From Arion vulgaris (lineage: Eukaryota > Mollusca > Gastropoda > Stylommatophora > Arionidae), in assembly GCA_020796225.1 (NCBI GenBank), contig CM036768.1:42048789-42112788 (forward strand): a stretch of 64,000 nt of DNA. The letters run 5' to 3'. The notes beneath the pieces are model-generated. The model was not told where the DNA came from and did no database searches. It was given only the letters and a program-made list of their open reading frames with translations. A program made the position numbers and the translations under genes. This document shows positions 1-11,945 of the stretch, piece after piece. The stretch's first letter is position 1, and every line of letters begins with the position of its first letter.

Positions 1-104
1 CCTTCTCAACTTTTATGTCAGTTTTTTTCTTCTTGTCGTCAAAATTTGTTATAGTCAATACATTTTTATTTATAACTGTCTGTTTCTACTACAGTTCTGC
101 ATAT

Positions 105-640
105 GTTTTGTTGAGGTTACCTCACTTCCATATTAAGATAAATTATCAATGTTGGTCATTTGTTTGTTGAGGTTATCTCACTTCCATGTTAAGATAAATT
201 ATCAATATTGGTTATTTGTTTGCTGAGGTTATCTCACTTCTACATTAAGATAAATTGTCAATGTTGGTCATTTGTTTGCTGAGGTTATCTCACTTCCATG
301 TTAAGATAAATTATCAATGTCATTCATTTGTTTGCTGAGGTTATCTCACTTCCATATTAAGATAAATTATCAATGTCATTCATTTGTTTGCTGAGGTTAT
401 CTCACTTCTATATTAAGATAAATTATCAATGTCATTCATTTGTTTGTTGAGATTATCTCACTTCTACATTAAGATAAATTGTCAATGTCATTCATTTGTT
501 TGTTGAGGTTATCTCACTTCCATATTAAGATAAATTGTCAATGTTGGTCATTTGTTTGCTGAGGTTACTCTACTTCCATATTAAGATAAATTGTCAATGT
601 TGGTCATTTGTTTGTTGAGGTTATCTCACTTCCATATTGT
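105..640. repeat. Minisatellite, 56-bp unit, about 9.5 copies
   Basis: Head-to-tail units of 56 bp built on a gaggttatctcacttcc core followed by an attaagataaatt stretch. Starts of the ctcacttcca motif fall 56 bp apart (121, 177 and so on). Copies differ by scattered substitutions such as tgttggtcatt versus tgtcattcatt, so the array is moderately diverged. Bases 1-104 show nothing recognisable. Confidence 0.95.
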
Positions 641-714
641 GAATATGATTGTCATGACATCTTGACTCCGAAAAAAATAAACAAAAGTAGAGACAGTTTG
701 AAACAAATCAGAAA

Positions 715-905
715 ACGACCTCACCCGAGTGGTTACCGAGGCCTAAATTATGGTGTAAAGAATAGAACAACTGTTACCTACCACACATGTAGTAAGAGGC
801 GACTAAGGAGGTTGGCGTGGGGCTAGCTACCTCACACCGTAAAAATATAGATGGCTACAGACGGAGAGCGAACCGAGTAAACGCTGGCTGAAACCGGACA
901 CATCG
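715..905 (+). mobile_element. SINE-like dispersed repeat, copy D (tRNA-like head)
   Basis: The 5' end carries cccgagtggttaccg, which resembles the A box of class II (Ser/Leu) tRNAs. A conserved core follows, with gtaaagaatagaac and gtaagaggcgactaaggagg. The first 90 bp match the SINE at 60505 closely, and the core alone also occurs at 36215, 27990 (reverse) and 46005 (reverse). No clear B box, (GAA)n tail or target-site duplication is visible here. The 3' limit is approximate, and the copy runs towards the next minisatellite. Confidence 0.6.
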
Positions 906-1040
906 TTGAAGGATAAGCACCAGAGTTCCAAATGGTGCTGAAGATGTAACGTAAAACACGCCAATGCTAAGGCTGCGTGAATCAGATTTCCACATGAATA
1001 GGATTTTTTAGATGAATAGGAGATCTTGTACATCGGTTTG

Positions 1041-1918
1041 GGCGGTAAAAGGGCATTAAAGCAACATTGAACACGACGATGTGAGGTAGGATCGTTCAAG
1101 ATGACAATGATAAAAGGACATTAAAGCAACATTGAACACGAAGATGAGAGGGAGGATCGTTCAAGATGACAATGATAAAAGGACATTAAAGCAACATTGA
1201 ACACGAAGATGAGAGGGAGGATCGTTCAAGATGACAATGATAAAAGGACATTAAAGCAACATTGAACACGACGATGAGAGGGAGGATCGTTCAAGATGGC
1301 AATGATAAAAGGACATTAAAGCAACATTGAACACGACGATGTGAGGTAGGATCGTTCAAGATGGCAATGATAAAAGGACATTAAAGAAACATTGAACACA
1401 CCGATGTGAGGTAGGATCGTTCAAGATGGCAATGATAAAAGGACATTAAAGCAACATTGAATACGACGATGTGAGGTAGGATCGATCAAGATGGCAATGA
1501 TAAAAGGACATACAACATTGAACACGACGATGTGAGGTAGGATCGTTCAAGATGACAATGATAAAGGGACATTAAAGCAACATTGAATACAAGGATGTGA
1601 GGTAGGATCGTTCAAGATGGCAATGATAAAAGGACATACAACATTGAACACGACGATGTGAGGTAGGATCGTTCAAGATGACAATGATAAAAGGACATTA
1701 AAGCAACATTGAACACGACGATGTGAGGTAGGATCGTTCAAGATGACAATGATAAAAGGACATTAAAGCAACATTGAACACGACGATGTGAGGTAGGATC
1801 GTTCAAGATGACAATGATAAAAGGACATTAAAGAAACATTGAATACGACGATGTGAGGTAGGATCGTTCAAGATGACAATGATAAAAAGACATTAAAGCA
1901 ACATTGAATACGACGATG
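1041..1918. repeat. Minisatellite, 65-bp unit, about 13 copies
   Basis: Units of 65 bp contain aggatcgttcaagatg, acaatgataaaaggacatt and gcaacattgaacacgacgatg. The atcgttcaag motif recurs at 1091 and 1156 (65 bp). At least two units lack the ttaaagc hexamer-plus, giving shorter variants. The array lies immediately upstream of the terminal exon at 2400, so it is probably inside the last intron of that peptidase gene. Confidence 0.95.
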
Positions 1919-2399
1919 AAGGAATGTGAGAAGTTAGAAGTTTTGACACGCCGTGGTGACAGCGAATATCTTTGAAAGAACATATAATTGTAAAAGGTGT
2001 AAATTGTTACAATATTGTGCTGAAGTCTGAATACATTCAATGTGATTGTTTGCTATGAAGTTACAATAATAGAAATTGTTTTGAAATGAGTATAATGATA
2101 AGATCTCAATGAAGGTAACAAATCAGATGTCTGCTATCCTACATCGGCACAATGATACGCCATGATAAAATATATTTAGTTTTGGTAGAGAATTTCAAAT
2201 GTTGGCGAATGTTCACTTGCTCATGTACTACACTACATGTTCATTATTATAAAGTTATCAACATGTATATATTAATATGATATAGATGAACTTGGTGAAC
2301 ACAATAATCAAATTTCCATTAAAGTCGCTGAACAATATATTCAATTATTCATAAAACTTGGTCTATTGATCATTCACATCTGTTTTTAAATGTTTACAG
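1919..2399 (+). other. Probable last intron of the upstream M13 peptidase gene, 3' part
   Basis: AT-rich, apparently single-copy sequence with no coding similarity. It ends in a pyrimidine-rich stretch and the acceptor tgtttacag at 2391-2399, directly before the terminal exon. No earlier M13 exon (zinc motif HExxH, ExxxD) could be found between 1 and 2399, so the preceding exon lies outside the window. Confidence 0.5.
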
Positions 2400-2499
2400 G
2401 GTGTATGGATCCGTTCAGAACTCGGATCATTTCGCTAAAGCCTTCAATTGTTCTCTAGGCTCTAAGATGAATCCTGTTGATAAATGTCAACCTTGGTAG
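2400..2499 (+). CDS. Neprilysin-like M13 zinc metallopeptidase, terminal exon (5' incomplete)
   Basis: This is the last coding exon of an M13 (neprilysin/endothelin-converting-enzyme) peptidase. After the acceptor at 2398-2399, one base completes a split codon. Thirty-two codons then read through FAKAFNCSLGSKMNP and end in KCQPW before TAG at 2497-2499. M13 proteins characteristically end with an NSxxFxxAFxCxxGSxMNPxxKCxVW pattern, where the cysteines form conserved disulfides and the C-terminal Trp closes the fold. Here both Cys and the Trp are kept, and the usual Val before Trp is Pro. The exon has no frameshift, so it may belong to a functional gene that extends left of the window. Active-site exons are not visible. 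The strand matches the second M13 gene starting at 51.2 kb, which suggests a tandem family. Confidence 0.85.
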
Positions 2500-2927
2500 C
2501 ATAGTTGACGACACAGACAACTTCACTGATGCTGCACATTTGCCATTAACAAAATATATTAATAGGACAACAACAATATATCGTGTCAATATGAGCAAAT
2601 GAATGAAGAAATATATTCATTCATGTTTCCTCTTCTTGTTTTTTTCAATTTATTTCGTTAGGTTACATTTTCCAAATCCGAGTACGATACATGTGACATG
2701 TGTACACACACAACATATTTTAGAACATCATTGTAGGGATCAGGATTTATGTTTTCTTTCAATCCCAACTTGCTTAAGTAGTCTGCTACGTTTATAACTT
2801 CTACAACAACCACTATCTGTCATTAATATGCACAAGCTACACACGTTGGACATCTTTAACAGATGTATGTTTCTGATATTTAAACAAATTAAACAGTAGT
2901 AAACTTTGTGATGCTCAACTGTTGCTC
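2500..2927 (+). other. Probable 3' UTR and flank of the upstream M13 gene
   Basis: AT-rich unique sequence follows the stop codon. No coding similarity is seen on either strand. The nearest canonical AATAAA on the + strand that I found is at 3243-3248, beyond the small 39-bp array. If it is used, the 3' UTR would be about 0.75 kb; this assignment is tentative. Confidence 0.35.
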
Positions 2928-3115
2928 TATGAGCACGGTGACTTGTCATATTCATTATTTAATCTCTATGAGCACAGTGACTTGTCATATTCATTATTTA
3001 ATCTCTATGAGCTTGTCAACTTGTCATACTAATTATTTAATCTCTATGAGCTTGTCAACTTGTCATATTAATTATTTAATCTATATGAGCTTGTCAACTT
3101 ATTTATTTAATCTCT
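2928..3115. repeat. Short tandem repeat, 39-bp unit, about 5 copies
   Basis: The tatgag motif recurs at 2928, 2967, 3006, 3045 and 3084, exactly 39 bp apart. Each is followed by cttgtca..ttatttaatct. The first two units have cacagtga where the last three have cttgtcaa, so the array contains two subtypes. The unit is 13 codons, which keeps one frame open through the array; this is not evidence of a protein. Confidence 0.9.
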
Positions 3116-3529
3116 AGAACACCACTTCTGTAGAACTTCTTAATACATTAAATTTATTTCTTCTTGAATTTTGATTGTTGTTGTACATTTGTACATATTA
3201 ATTTAACTGGTGTTCAGTGTTATTTATGTTTGTTGAGTAAACAATAAAGTTATGTATACAATCAAAGAGACGTAATACATCCGACATTTGCAAGCAAATA
3301 AAATACACGCTAAACTATTGCAAACACGTAAACTACACGTAATGTGGTTACAACTAAATATACAAAATGATATACCATTATCAGAAAAACGACAACATGT
3401 CATTCCTGAAATAAATACCATTGACACATTTCAATAACATAAAATATATGTCTTCACTCTAAAGAAACAGAAAAATGATATACTATTTCAGAAAGGAGCA
3501 TGTCAACGTTCAAACATAATACAATGTCA
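3116..3529. other. AT-rich unique sequence, no gene seen
   Basis: No similarity to coding sequence was recognised. The stretch contains an AATAAA at 3243-3248 that could serve as the polyadenylation signal of the M13 gene ending at 2499. Confidence 0.4.
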
Positions 3530-4162
3530 TACTATGAAATGCAAGACAAATATTATATTGTTACAATAAACAGACAATATATCATACTGTTACATGAAAC
3601 AGACAGCATATCATACTGTTACATGAAACAGACAACATATCATACTGTTACATGAAACAGACAACATATCATACTGTTACATGAAACAGACAACATATCA
3701 TACAGTTACATGAAACAGACAACATATCATACTGTTACATGAAACAGACAGCTTATCATACTGTTACATGAAACAGACAGCTTATCATACTGTTACATGA
3801 AACAGACAATATATCATATTGTTACATGAAACAGACAACATATCACACTGTTACATGAAACAGACAGCTTATCATATTGTTACATGAAACAGACAACATA
3901 TCATACTGTGACATGAAACAGATATCATACTGTTACATGAAACAGACAACATATCACACTATTACATGAAACAGACAGCTTATCATATTGTAACATGAAA
4001 CAGACAGCTTATCATATTGTTACATGAAACAGACAGCTTCTCATACTGTTACATGAAACAGAGAGCTTATCATATTGTTACATGAAACAGACAGCTTATC
4101 ATATTGTTACATGAAACAGACAGCTTATCATATTGTTACATGAAACAGACAGCTTATCATAA
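3530..4162. repeat. Minisatellite, 29-bp unit, about 21 copies
   Basis: Units read catactgttacatgaaacag followed by acaacatat or acagcttat; the catactgtt motif falls at 3612 and 3641, 29 bp apart. Each unit contains a small inverted repeat, ctgtt/aacag around acatga, so single strands could form serial hairpins. Two subtypes (acaacatat and acagcttat) are partly segregated along the array. Confidence 0.95.
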
Positions 4163-4404
4163 GTAAACATCAACGAAAGCGGAAGTTTAACTGATATTAT
4201 ATACATAACGTTCATCAAATTTACTCGGTTGTTTCTGAATACACACTACTGAAGTATATAAGCAAGTATTATCTGCGCTTTGAACTAGTTAAACTCATAT
4301 AAGACAGGGCTGCAAGATCTTATCAATAGATATGTGTAATACGTCACTATCGCCTATGGTTATATTGTGTTATTTACCCAGTATGTACTATGTAACTAAC
4401 ACAA

Positions 4405-4660
4405 CTGCCTTGTAGACAGGCGCTCGGGGAGCTAAAGACTAGGGAGTAACCCTGATCGAAATTCCACTGCCTTGTGGGTCAGAATAATGCAGAAGCTAGA
4501 GGAGAACCTGACCAAAAATCCGGGGTGGGGACCTAAGGCAATGATGGTTAATGTGTATTCCTTACCATCTTCTGGCATCTCCTGCTTGATTCCAAACGTA
4601 TTGACTTTGTCTTTCCTTTGGATGAAACAGTAGGGTAGAGAGGTGTAACAGTATGGAGCG
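4405..4660 (+). repeat. Dispersed repeat family Q, copy 1
   Basis: This segment aligns collinearly with the reverse complement of 55505-55740. Shared blocks in order are ccactgccttgtggg, atgcagaagctag, cctaaggca..atggtta, tgattccaaac and ctttggatgaaacag. On the minus strand both copies encode a related peptide around TVSSKGKTKS..LES, so the family may derive from an old coding element that I cannot name. A second ccttgtagacag unit at 4410 mirrors the 75-bp tandem units seen beside the 55.7-kb copy. Confidence 0.7.
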
Positions 4661-5589
4661 GTTGCATTACTCTCTTATTACTGAATACATTTAAACTCAT
4701 ATAAAACGATTCTACACACTTATAATACGTAAACACTTGGTATCCAATTATCATATACGTAAGCTTCTTTATTCTTATACTCTATTTCTCTGTATCAAGA
4801 AAGTTATCCAAATACTTACATCTATACCTCACTTCTCTAAGTTAAATACGTGCATAAACATTTCATGAAACAATTACTTAAATATTATTTTAAAATACAC
4901 ACAATTAAAATACACTCTTAATAAATTTCTTAATTAATTATCCGATGTCCTTGGAATTTATCTATCTCTCAGATGTCCTTGGAATTTATCAGTCTATCTC
5001 TACATACAAGATGTCACGTTTTGGATTACTACTGCAGTTCTTCTAACTCCGACTGTGTACCAGTTAATTTGAACCTCGAGTTAATGGACGAAGTAGCACC
5101 GGATCGTCGTTTCTGACTAAACCAAATGCTGATGCTTGGTCACTGGTCCACGTGGTAACTATAGCTCTGAACACTTCAAATCAGGTTATGTAATGATGAA
5201 ATACAACAAACTCAGACATTCTCAAAGAACGACACTGTAGAATGAAAGTCTAATGAAAGACTCTGTCAACCTAAGATGGAAGTTCTTCTGCGGCGTCGTC
5301 TTTCAGTAAACCAAAGGCTGATGTCTTGCGAAACTTGATGAATGTATATGTCGCCACGTGTTGATAACTAGCTCTCTGACACGTTGTGTCCACAAGGGAA
5401 TAGAACCATTATCACGAGGTTGGCACTTTGATATATCAAACCAAAAAACCCTATTAATTTTTATCTAACACTTCGTTAATCTATTTTAATTTTTCCCTTA
5501 CTCCCTGATCACTTTCCTGAAGCCCAAATTTTTAAAAGTTCATGTAACCTTAGGTCTCCAATGATTAATAAACAAAATGGCAGGATATG
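4661..5589. other. Unique AT-rich sequence with a diverged local duplication
   Basis: No gene is recognised. About 5085-5165 and 5295-5390 are diverged copies of one another; both contain gtcgt.tttc..taaaccaaa.gctgatg and then ccacgtg..taact.tagctct. A short direct repeat, gatgtccttggaatttatc, occurs twice near 4945 and 4974. From about 5540 the sequence becomes rich in homopolymer runs, which continue to about 14.7 kb. Confidence 0.5.
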
Positions 5590-6010
5590 ATCCTAATAAG
5601 GTCCAAAAAAGAGCTGTTTCCCCAGCATCTACACAATTTTGATGAAAGCCCCGACAAGATGGGGGACATGTGGCCTGAATGCCAGATTGCAGAATCCCCA
5701 AACATTTTTTTTGACTGAAAATGGTAAACGCCCGGGGGCCAAAAGGGATTCAAAATACACCAAGAACTCGATGAAATTTTTGGCATGTTAAAAAACCCGG
5801 GAGAATGCTGTCAAGACAGATTAGCCTGGCGCACACTTTTCGAAGGGTTTCCCTCGGCGGGAGGCAGAAAAAAGCACGATGGAGCAAAGACTTCAAAACA
5901 GAAAGGCGGAAAAACTTCCCACAAGTGCAAGTATCCCTTCCCCACACTGTACACGAACATTTCCCGTTGGGGCCCATTTAGTCATCTACGCGCATACAGA
6001 CAAACATAGC
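5590..6010 (+). pseudogene. RTE/BovB-like LINE, C-terminal fragment of the RT polyprotein
   Basis: Three frames together resemble the C-terminus of RTE-type polyproteins common in invertebrate genomes. Near 5660-5760 the pieces MWPECQIAESPN and NGKRPGAKRDSKYT correspond to the conserved GHVxRMxDxRIPK..GKRxxGxPxxRYKD block. Near 5800-5830 GECCQDRLAWR matches the W-E-xxAxDRxxWR block. Near 5879-6000 MEQRLQNRKAEKLPTSASIP and PHCTRTF match the basic stretch and the terminal zinc-finger-like CxxCxRxFxxxIGLxSHxRTH. The reading frame shifts at least twice, mostly at homopolymers, so part of the damage may be sequencing error. The endonuclease and RT palm are absent. Confidence 0.65.
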
Positions 6011-6339
6011 GCAACTACACCCCTGGATGAAAATTTGGTGGTCATCATCCCCCGTGAGGGGACAAAGACCAGATTGGGCCTACTTGTCCTTCTGTCGAAT
6101 TTTCCCCGGACCCCTGACTGATTTCCCCCTTTTATATAGCCCCCATCCCCCGGGGAAATTTGGGATTGTCCAATACCAGCCTGTTGCCCATCTGGTCACC
6201 CCATTGGTCGTCCATCTGGTTGCCCATCTGGTCGAAAAATGCCAGGTCACATACTATGGGTCAACCCTTTTGAAAAAAAGGGCCGAAATTTAGCGTTTTG
6301 CTTCGTACCCCTTTACAGGGGGGTTTTTTCCACAATGGT

Positions 6340-6600
6340 GGGAATTTTTCCCCAAGAGACCCGCGGTAGAGCAGGAAAGGAACCCCGGATCTCAAGGCTG
6401 GTGGTCGGGGTTAAACCCCCCGCAAAAAGCGGGAAATTTGTTCCCCACCGCGAGGGTTTTCCCGGTCGCCCAGCCTCAACTGGGTACCAGAATGCCTGGG
6501 GCAAAGGCGGCCGGGGTGATTCCCCAAAATTTACCCATCGTCAGCCGACGGTAAATGTGGCCCTAAACTCTGATTGCCCCCATATACCACGGGGTAAAAA
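6340..6600 (-). repeat. Possible degenerate tRNA-like SINE
   Basis: The + strand holds ggaaccccggatctcaaggc followed by ggtggtcggggttaaac, resembling the reverse complement of a tRNA B-box/A-box pair. A ctgggtaccag block common in metazoan SINE central domains follows. Homopolymer errors blur the match and no flanking duplication is visible, so this is a weak call. Confidence 0.3.
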
Positions 6601-6889
6601 AAGGGGTTCCTTTTTTTTTTTTATTTACTTTCCCCATATCAGCTCCCCGGGAGGCAAAAAAGAGAGAAAAAATTTCATCTTTGCTTTCGGCGGGGGCACA
6701 ACAGGGAAAGCAACAGTTACATAGAAACAAGACAAAAAAACCCTTCTTAGATTTGGAACATGGAACGAAAGGGAAAAAGGGGTTCCCCAAACTTGTAACA
6801 TAGACCTGACGAAAAAAAAAAGACATCAGAAAAATTCCATAGACAGAGAACTTGAGGGGGACTGCAGGTAGACATAGCGGGAAATACAG

Positions 6890-7985
6890 GAAACCGGGGC
6901 CTTTTGGATTGTGGTTCAGTAAAAAAAAAGAATTACACTTCCTTTCTGGCGGGACCAAGGGACAAATTTAGACGTATGGAGTCGGCTTTGCGTCAAAAGA
7001 TTTGTAAAAGTTTTCATACACCAGTAGCTGAAAATTTGGAACGAGTAATATCACTACGGCTCAATGTAAAAAGTGGACTCCTAAACATCATATGTGTCTC
7101 CACCAACCCTAGCAGCGCCTGCAGAAGATAAAAAACAATTTTTATGATCATTAAAGAATGTCGTTAACTCATGTCCAGTGGATGAGCAACTTATATAAGG
7201 GTGATTTAAAGGGCACGATAGGATCGGGTTTCCCCTTTTTCATTGGAAAAATGCCATGTAAACATGGCATTGAAAATATCACAATGGTAAAAGACTGTTG
7301 GGAATTTTGCTAAAAAAATAACATGTGTGTAACAAAATTTTTTTTGTCGAACACAGGACAGAGGTCGTGGGGGCCATCACGATCGGGTCACTGGCATCAG
7401 CTTGTTTTTATACTCACAGGGCAGACAACACATCAACAAAGTAAAAATTTCCAAAAGATTTTCCCAAAACCGGGACTGTGATACAGATCATACCCCTGTT
7501 ATCAGCAAAGCCAAAACAGTTCTAAGGAAAACCCATTCAACAAAAAAACCCCCCAAAACCCCAAAAAGTCAGAACGAATAATGAAAATGGAAAGTAAACA
7601 AGGAAGCGAGAATGGTAACAGGGTACACATATAATAAGAAATTTTGAAGAAAAACGTTAAGACCACAACGTTCCAAAATCATCAAATATAATAAGGATTT
7701 CCTCCTGCCCAACCTCAAACCTCCTTATTCAGTGCTGAGAGGGGGAGCTTTTCCCCAGGACATGAGGGATGCAAAGATAGTGACACTCTATAAAAAAAAA
7801 GGGGATAAGGGGGATTGAACCCTAAAAAAGCATCTCTTTTTTTAAGTGTCACAGGCAAGAGACTACATAAACTGGCGGAGCGTGTTCTTCCAGAGTCACA
7901 ATGTGGATTCAGAGCTGTACGGTCAACAACTGACATGATATTTCCCCCTTCGACAGACAAGAGAAGTGCAGGGGCAGAGTAAGCC
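6890..7985 (+). pseudogene. RTE-like LINE, endonuclease C-terminal half plus RT N-terminus
   Basis: From about 6965 the frames read AENLERVISLRLNVKSGLLN and later an ICV..P..AAPAEDK stretch. These match the apurinic-like endonuclease (EEP fold) of RTE/BovB elements, normally followed by DEQLILLGDFNARVG; here DEQLI is visible near 7180 before the frame breaks. RSGHWHQL at about 7376-7400 matches the conserved RSGHWHQLDL block. At about 7735-7930 the RT fingers follow: ELPQDMRDAKIVTLYK, then KGD..CNNYRGISLLS-like remnants, then ESQCGFRA and STTDMIF. The element stops at the minisatellite starting near 7990, so the RT catalytic domain is missing. Several frameshifts coincide with A, T, G or C runs, as at 7792-7810. 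Confidence 0.75.
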
Positions 7986-8995
7986 CCAATTCTACCCTCC
8001 TCACTCTTCCCCTGTTAAATCATTCCAACGCCACCTTACTCGTTCAATCTTTCCCTCATTTACTGTTCAATCATTCCCCCCCCTCACCTTTAATCGATCA
8101 TTCATTCACCCCCTCATTCACATTTCGTTCAAAAATTTCCCCTTCCTCACCTCACCTCACTCGTTCAATCATTCCACCCATCACCCCACCGTTCAATCTT
8201 TCCCTTTCCCTCACTATCACTCGTTCAATCATTCCCCCCTTTCATTCTCACTTGTTCAATCATTCACTCCCTCACTCTCTACCAAAAATCTTTCCCCTTC
8301 CTCTTTTCACTCGTTATTCATTCCTTTTCAATTTCATTTGTTCAATCTTTTCCCCCTCCTCCTCTCACTAATTCAATTTTCCCTCCCCATCCTCTTAATG
8401 ATCATTCATTCCCCCCTCCCCTTGTTCAATTTTCACCTCACCTCACTTGGTAAAATTATTCGCCCCCACCTCCCCTCGTTCCATCTTTCCCCTCCATCAT
8501 CTTAACTCGTTCAATCATTCCTCTTCAATCTCATTGTTCAATAAACCCCTTTCCTCACCTTACTGCTCAATCATTTTTTTCTAACTCTCACTGTTTAATC
8601 GTCCCCTCCCCCCTCACTCGTTAAAATCATTTCCCTTTTCACCCCACTCGTTAATCGTTCCTCCTCACCCCACTCGTTCAATACCCTTTTCCCCCTCACT
8701 TCCCTGTTCAATCTTTCCCCCCCACCCCACTTGTTCATTCTTTCCCCTCCCTTTACTTTTAGGGGGTTCAATCATCTCCTTCCAACTTTCACCCATTCAA
8801 TCATCCCCTTTCACTCTCACCGGTTCAATCATCTTCCCAACTTTCACTCGTTCAATCATCTCCTTCCAACTTTCCCCGTTAATCATCTCCCCCCAATTTC
8901 ACTCGTTCAATCACCCCCTTCCTAATTTTCCTTTCAATCATCTCCCCCAATTTTCATTTTAATATCTCCTTCCTAACTTTCCTCGTTCAGTTTTT
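7986..8995. repeat. Degenerate C/T-rich tandem repeat, unit about 28 bp
   Basis: Roughly 35 diverged units are based on cactcgttcaatcattcccc, with T/C-rich spacers of variable length. From about 8765 the variant ttcaatcatctccttccaac predominates. Length changes in C runs are frequent. An apparent 179-codon frame on the + strand (7966-8505) is low-complexity Ser/Phe/Pro/His translation of the repeat and is not a gene. Confidence 0.85.
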
Positions 8996-10525
8996 CCCCT
9001 TCCCTCCCAAATCCTGCTCAAAATTTATTTCATTCTTAAAGGTCAGTCGGTTTGCCCCCTTCAGATAAAACTCACAAACTCAAGAACACATGTTACTTAA
9101 TTTTTTTGGGTCCACATAACAGTTTTAAACTGAAAACAATCCAGTGCATGGAAAATTTAAAATGAAGTTCTCACCTATGAAATGTAGATAAAATTTTTTT
9201 ACCTGACATCCTAAAAATTGAAGCTGTCATATAAAATGAAAAATATACTAAAGGGGTCCCCTGGCCCCCTTTGACAAATGGAAGCCCAATATAAACGGGA
9301 AAGGGAGGCAATTTAAAATTCACACCGTATCTGGTACAGGATAATTAAATTCCACCTGTATCGGGGGAAAACTAACATATGTTCCCCACATGTTTTTGTG
9401 GAGACTAACAAATATTCCCCAATTGGGACATAGAGGCCCCCCTCCACCATATTTTTACATTTTAAAAGAGGGTGGCCCCCCTTTTTTTATTCCCGAGCAG
9501 TCTAACCCAACATGTTTTCAAAATCATCACTACATCAGGTGTCAGGTTAATGGGGAGGGGAAACAAGGATTCCCCAAACTTTTTCAAAATCTCAGATATT
9601 AACGCTCTTCAGTGCCAATGAAAAAAGCTGTTTAATATTTGATCTCCTGTTTTCCCCTTTCTGTCTCCTTCAATTTTTTCAGATTTCCCCCTGTTTTTTA
9701 AAATTCCCCATTCTCATCATATGTCTGAAAAATGATGGGGTACTTTTTTTCTTTTATTGACAATATATTTTTTAAAACTTTCTTCCCCCAAAATATGTCT
9801 AAAAATGATAAATGGTACTTTCTTTATATCGGGCAATATGTTTTCTAAAACTTTTATTCCCATCAAGCTGGAAAAAAGATGATTTCTTTTTTTCTTTTTG
9901 ACAATATATTTTTTTTTATCGTGTCTTTTATCAAATCTCTACATTTGTTTTTTTAGCAGTCCATGGGGGTTTTCATTTTTCTTTTTAAAACGATATTCCC
10001 GTGAATTTTCCCGAGATGTTTGTATCTGTTTTTTTATCATCCAGGGCCATCTCATCACCCAAAAACAGTATTGACTCTATGTAGCACTGAATAACACTCA
10101 TTCTGACTTTTTAATTGATAATGACATGTTGTTTATAATTGTCTCATTTTCTGGAACGCAACTTTTGGGCCCTTTTCCCAATCTGCTCTTTATTTCGACA
10201 TGCATCTGTTATCTGATGTTACGGAATTAAAATGTATTTAAATTGGGCGTACTTGTCCCCCCACATTAGAATACCCATCGTGGGAGGGTTTTGTGCCTTG
10301 GGTGAAAATCCCCGGGGGGTCTAACCATGCCGACGGGCTGGGGAAAGTAAAAGTTCAGACAATAGGGGGGGGAGCGGGAGGCTCTAAAGGAGACTGCGGG
10401 AAACCCCAAAGACGAGTGGGGGAGTTGTCTGGGCTGCAACCAACTTACTCCCCAGTTAATGAGTTAACTGGCAGGGCCCCCCTCTTAAGGAGGGGAAATT
10501 TTTTTTGTCTTATCTTCTACTTCTA
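8996..10525. other. Homopolymer-rich sequence, no gene recognised
   Basis: No coding similarity could be established. About 9724-9950 contains three diverged units of about 73 bp starting at ctgaaaaatgatg (9724), ctaaaaatgataaatgg (9797) and ctggaaaaaagatga (9870). Near 10290-10500 the sequence is GC-rich with G and C runs. Long runs of A, T, C and G are far more frequent than in the flanks, so consensus quality is suspect. Confidence 0.5.
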
Positions 10526-10529
10526 ATTT

Positions 10530-11130
10530 CAACTTTCTATCCTTCGAGTTAGACTACAGTCTGTTCCCGCAATACAACTTTCATATCCTTCGGTTTGACC
10601 ACAGTCCGTTTCCCAAAAATACAATTTTTTAAACCTTCGAGTTAGACTACAGGGCTGTTCCCAATACAACTTTTCATATCCTTCGAGTTAGACCACAATC
10701 TGTTCCAGCAATAAATTTTTATATCCTTCGAGTTAGACCACAGTCTGTTCCAACAAAAAACTTTTATATCCTTTGAGTTAGAACACAGTCTGTTTCCCAA
10801 AAATACAATTTTCAAACCCTTTTGAGTTAGACCAGTCTGTTCCGTTAATACAACTATCATATCCTTCATTAGATTACAGGCCCTTTTCCCAATACAACTT
10901 TCAATCCTTCGAGTTAGATTAAGGGCTGTTCCGTCAAAACCCCAAATTTTCATATCCTTGAGGGTTTGATTTGGGCTGTTCCGTCAATACAACTTTCATA
11001 TCCTTTGAGTTAGACAAACAGTCTGTTTCCAAAAATACAACTTTCATATCCTTTTGAGTTGACCACAGTTTGTTCGAGCAATACAACTTTCATATACCGG
11101 GGTTAGATCAGCCCGTTCCCAAAAAGACAA
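10530..11130. repeat. Degenerate minisatellite, about 47-bp unit, about 12 copies
   Basis: Units carry caatacaactttcatatcc, then ttcgagttagaccacag and tctgttcc. Motif starts are spaced about 46-48 bp apart (for example 10582, 10629, 10675). Frequent single-base insertions in T, A and C runs distinguish otherwise similar units. Confidence 0.85.
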
Positions 11131-11267
11131 CCCGTCGGGGACAACCAGCCAAGAGGCGACTATAAATCAGGTTGCCACCACCAACACATAACCAAAGTAA
11201 ACCCCAAAAAATTACATCATCTTTTTTTAATTTTGTGTTCTTGCTCCCAAAGTGTTTTTTAAAGTTT

Positions 11268-11945
11268 TGTTTTTTCCAAATCTTGTTTAATGTTTTGTTT
11301 TTTTCACAATCTTGTTTAATGTTTTTTTCTGTTCACAATCTTGTTTTGGTTTTCAGCTTGGATAAAAAAGGGTTTTTAGAAAGAGCTCTTTTTTTATATA
11401 TATATTTTAGTGTCTTTTTGTATATATATATTTATATAGTGTCTTTTAAAAACCCCCTCTGTTTTTTCTGAGGTCCACATTTTTTAGCCGTTCTTTTTCT
11501 TTGGGATCCATTGTATCGAAGCAAAGCCTTTGGGAAAGGGAATTTTCTGCTGGAACCCACTTTTGCTTTGTAAACCATTTTTCGAAGCAACATTTTCGGC
11601 GACCGTTTTGCCGGTAATCTACTTTGCTTTGTATCCATTGTATCGAAGCAACATTGCTCTTTTAGGGGACTGGGGCTGCAGGTAATCTACTTTTTTCTTT
11701 GTATCCATTGTATCGAAGCAAAAATTGCCCCTTTTTGGACCGGGCTGCCGGAAAACCTTTATTTTTATCCATTGTAACGGGGCAAACGCTTTGGGGCACC
11801 GTCCGCTTTAAAACCCCCTTTCTTTTATCCATTGGGGGGAAGGGAAATTGTTTGGGACTGTCTGCTGGTAATCTACTTTTTCTTTGTATCCATTTAACAA
11901 GAACATTGTTTTTTGAGGTGCACTGGCCCCCCCGGTAATTTGCTT
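11268..11945. repeat. Two adjoining degenerate tandem repeats (29 bp and about 62 bp)
   Basis: From 11268 to 11372 about three to four units of 29 bp contain cacaatcttgtttaatg. From about 11490 to 11945 six to seven units of about 62 bp contain ttgtatccattgtatcgaag followed by ggtaatctactttt. Both are heavily altered in T, G and C runs. No gene is seen in or between them. Confidence 0.75.

Noticed and set aside
7966..8505. 179-codon + strand frame rich in Ser, Phe, Pro and His
   Set aside because: It is low-complexity translation of the C/T-rich tandem repeat, with no conserved domain.
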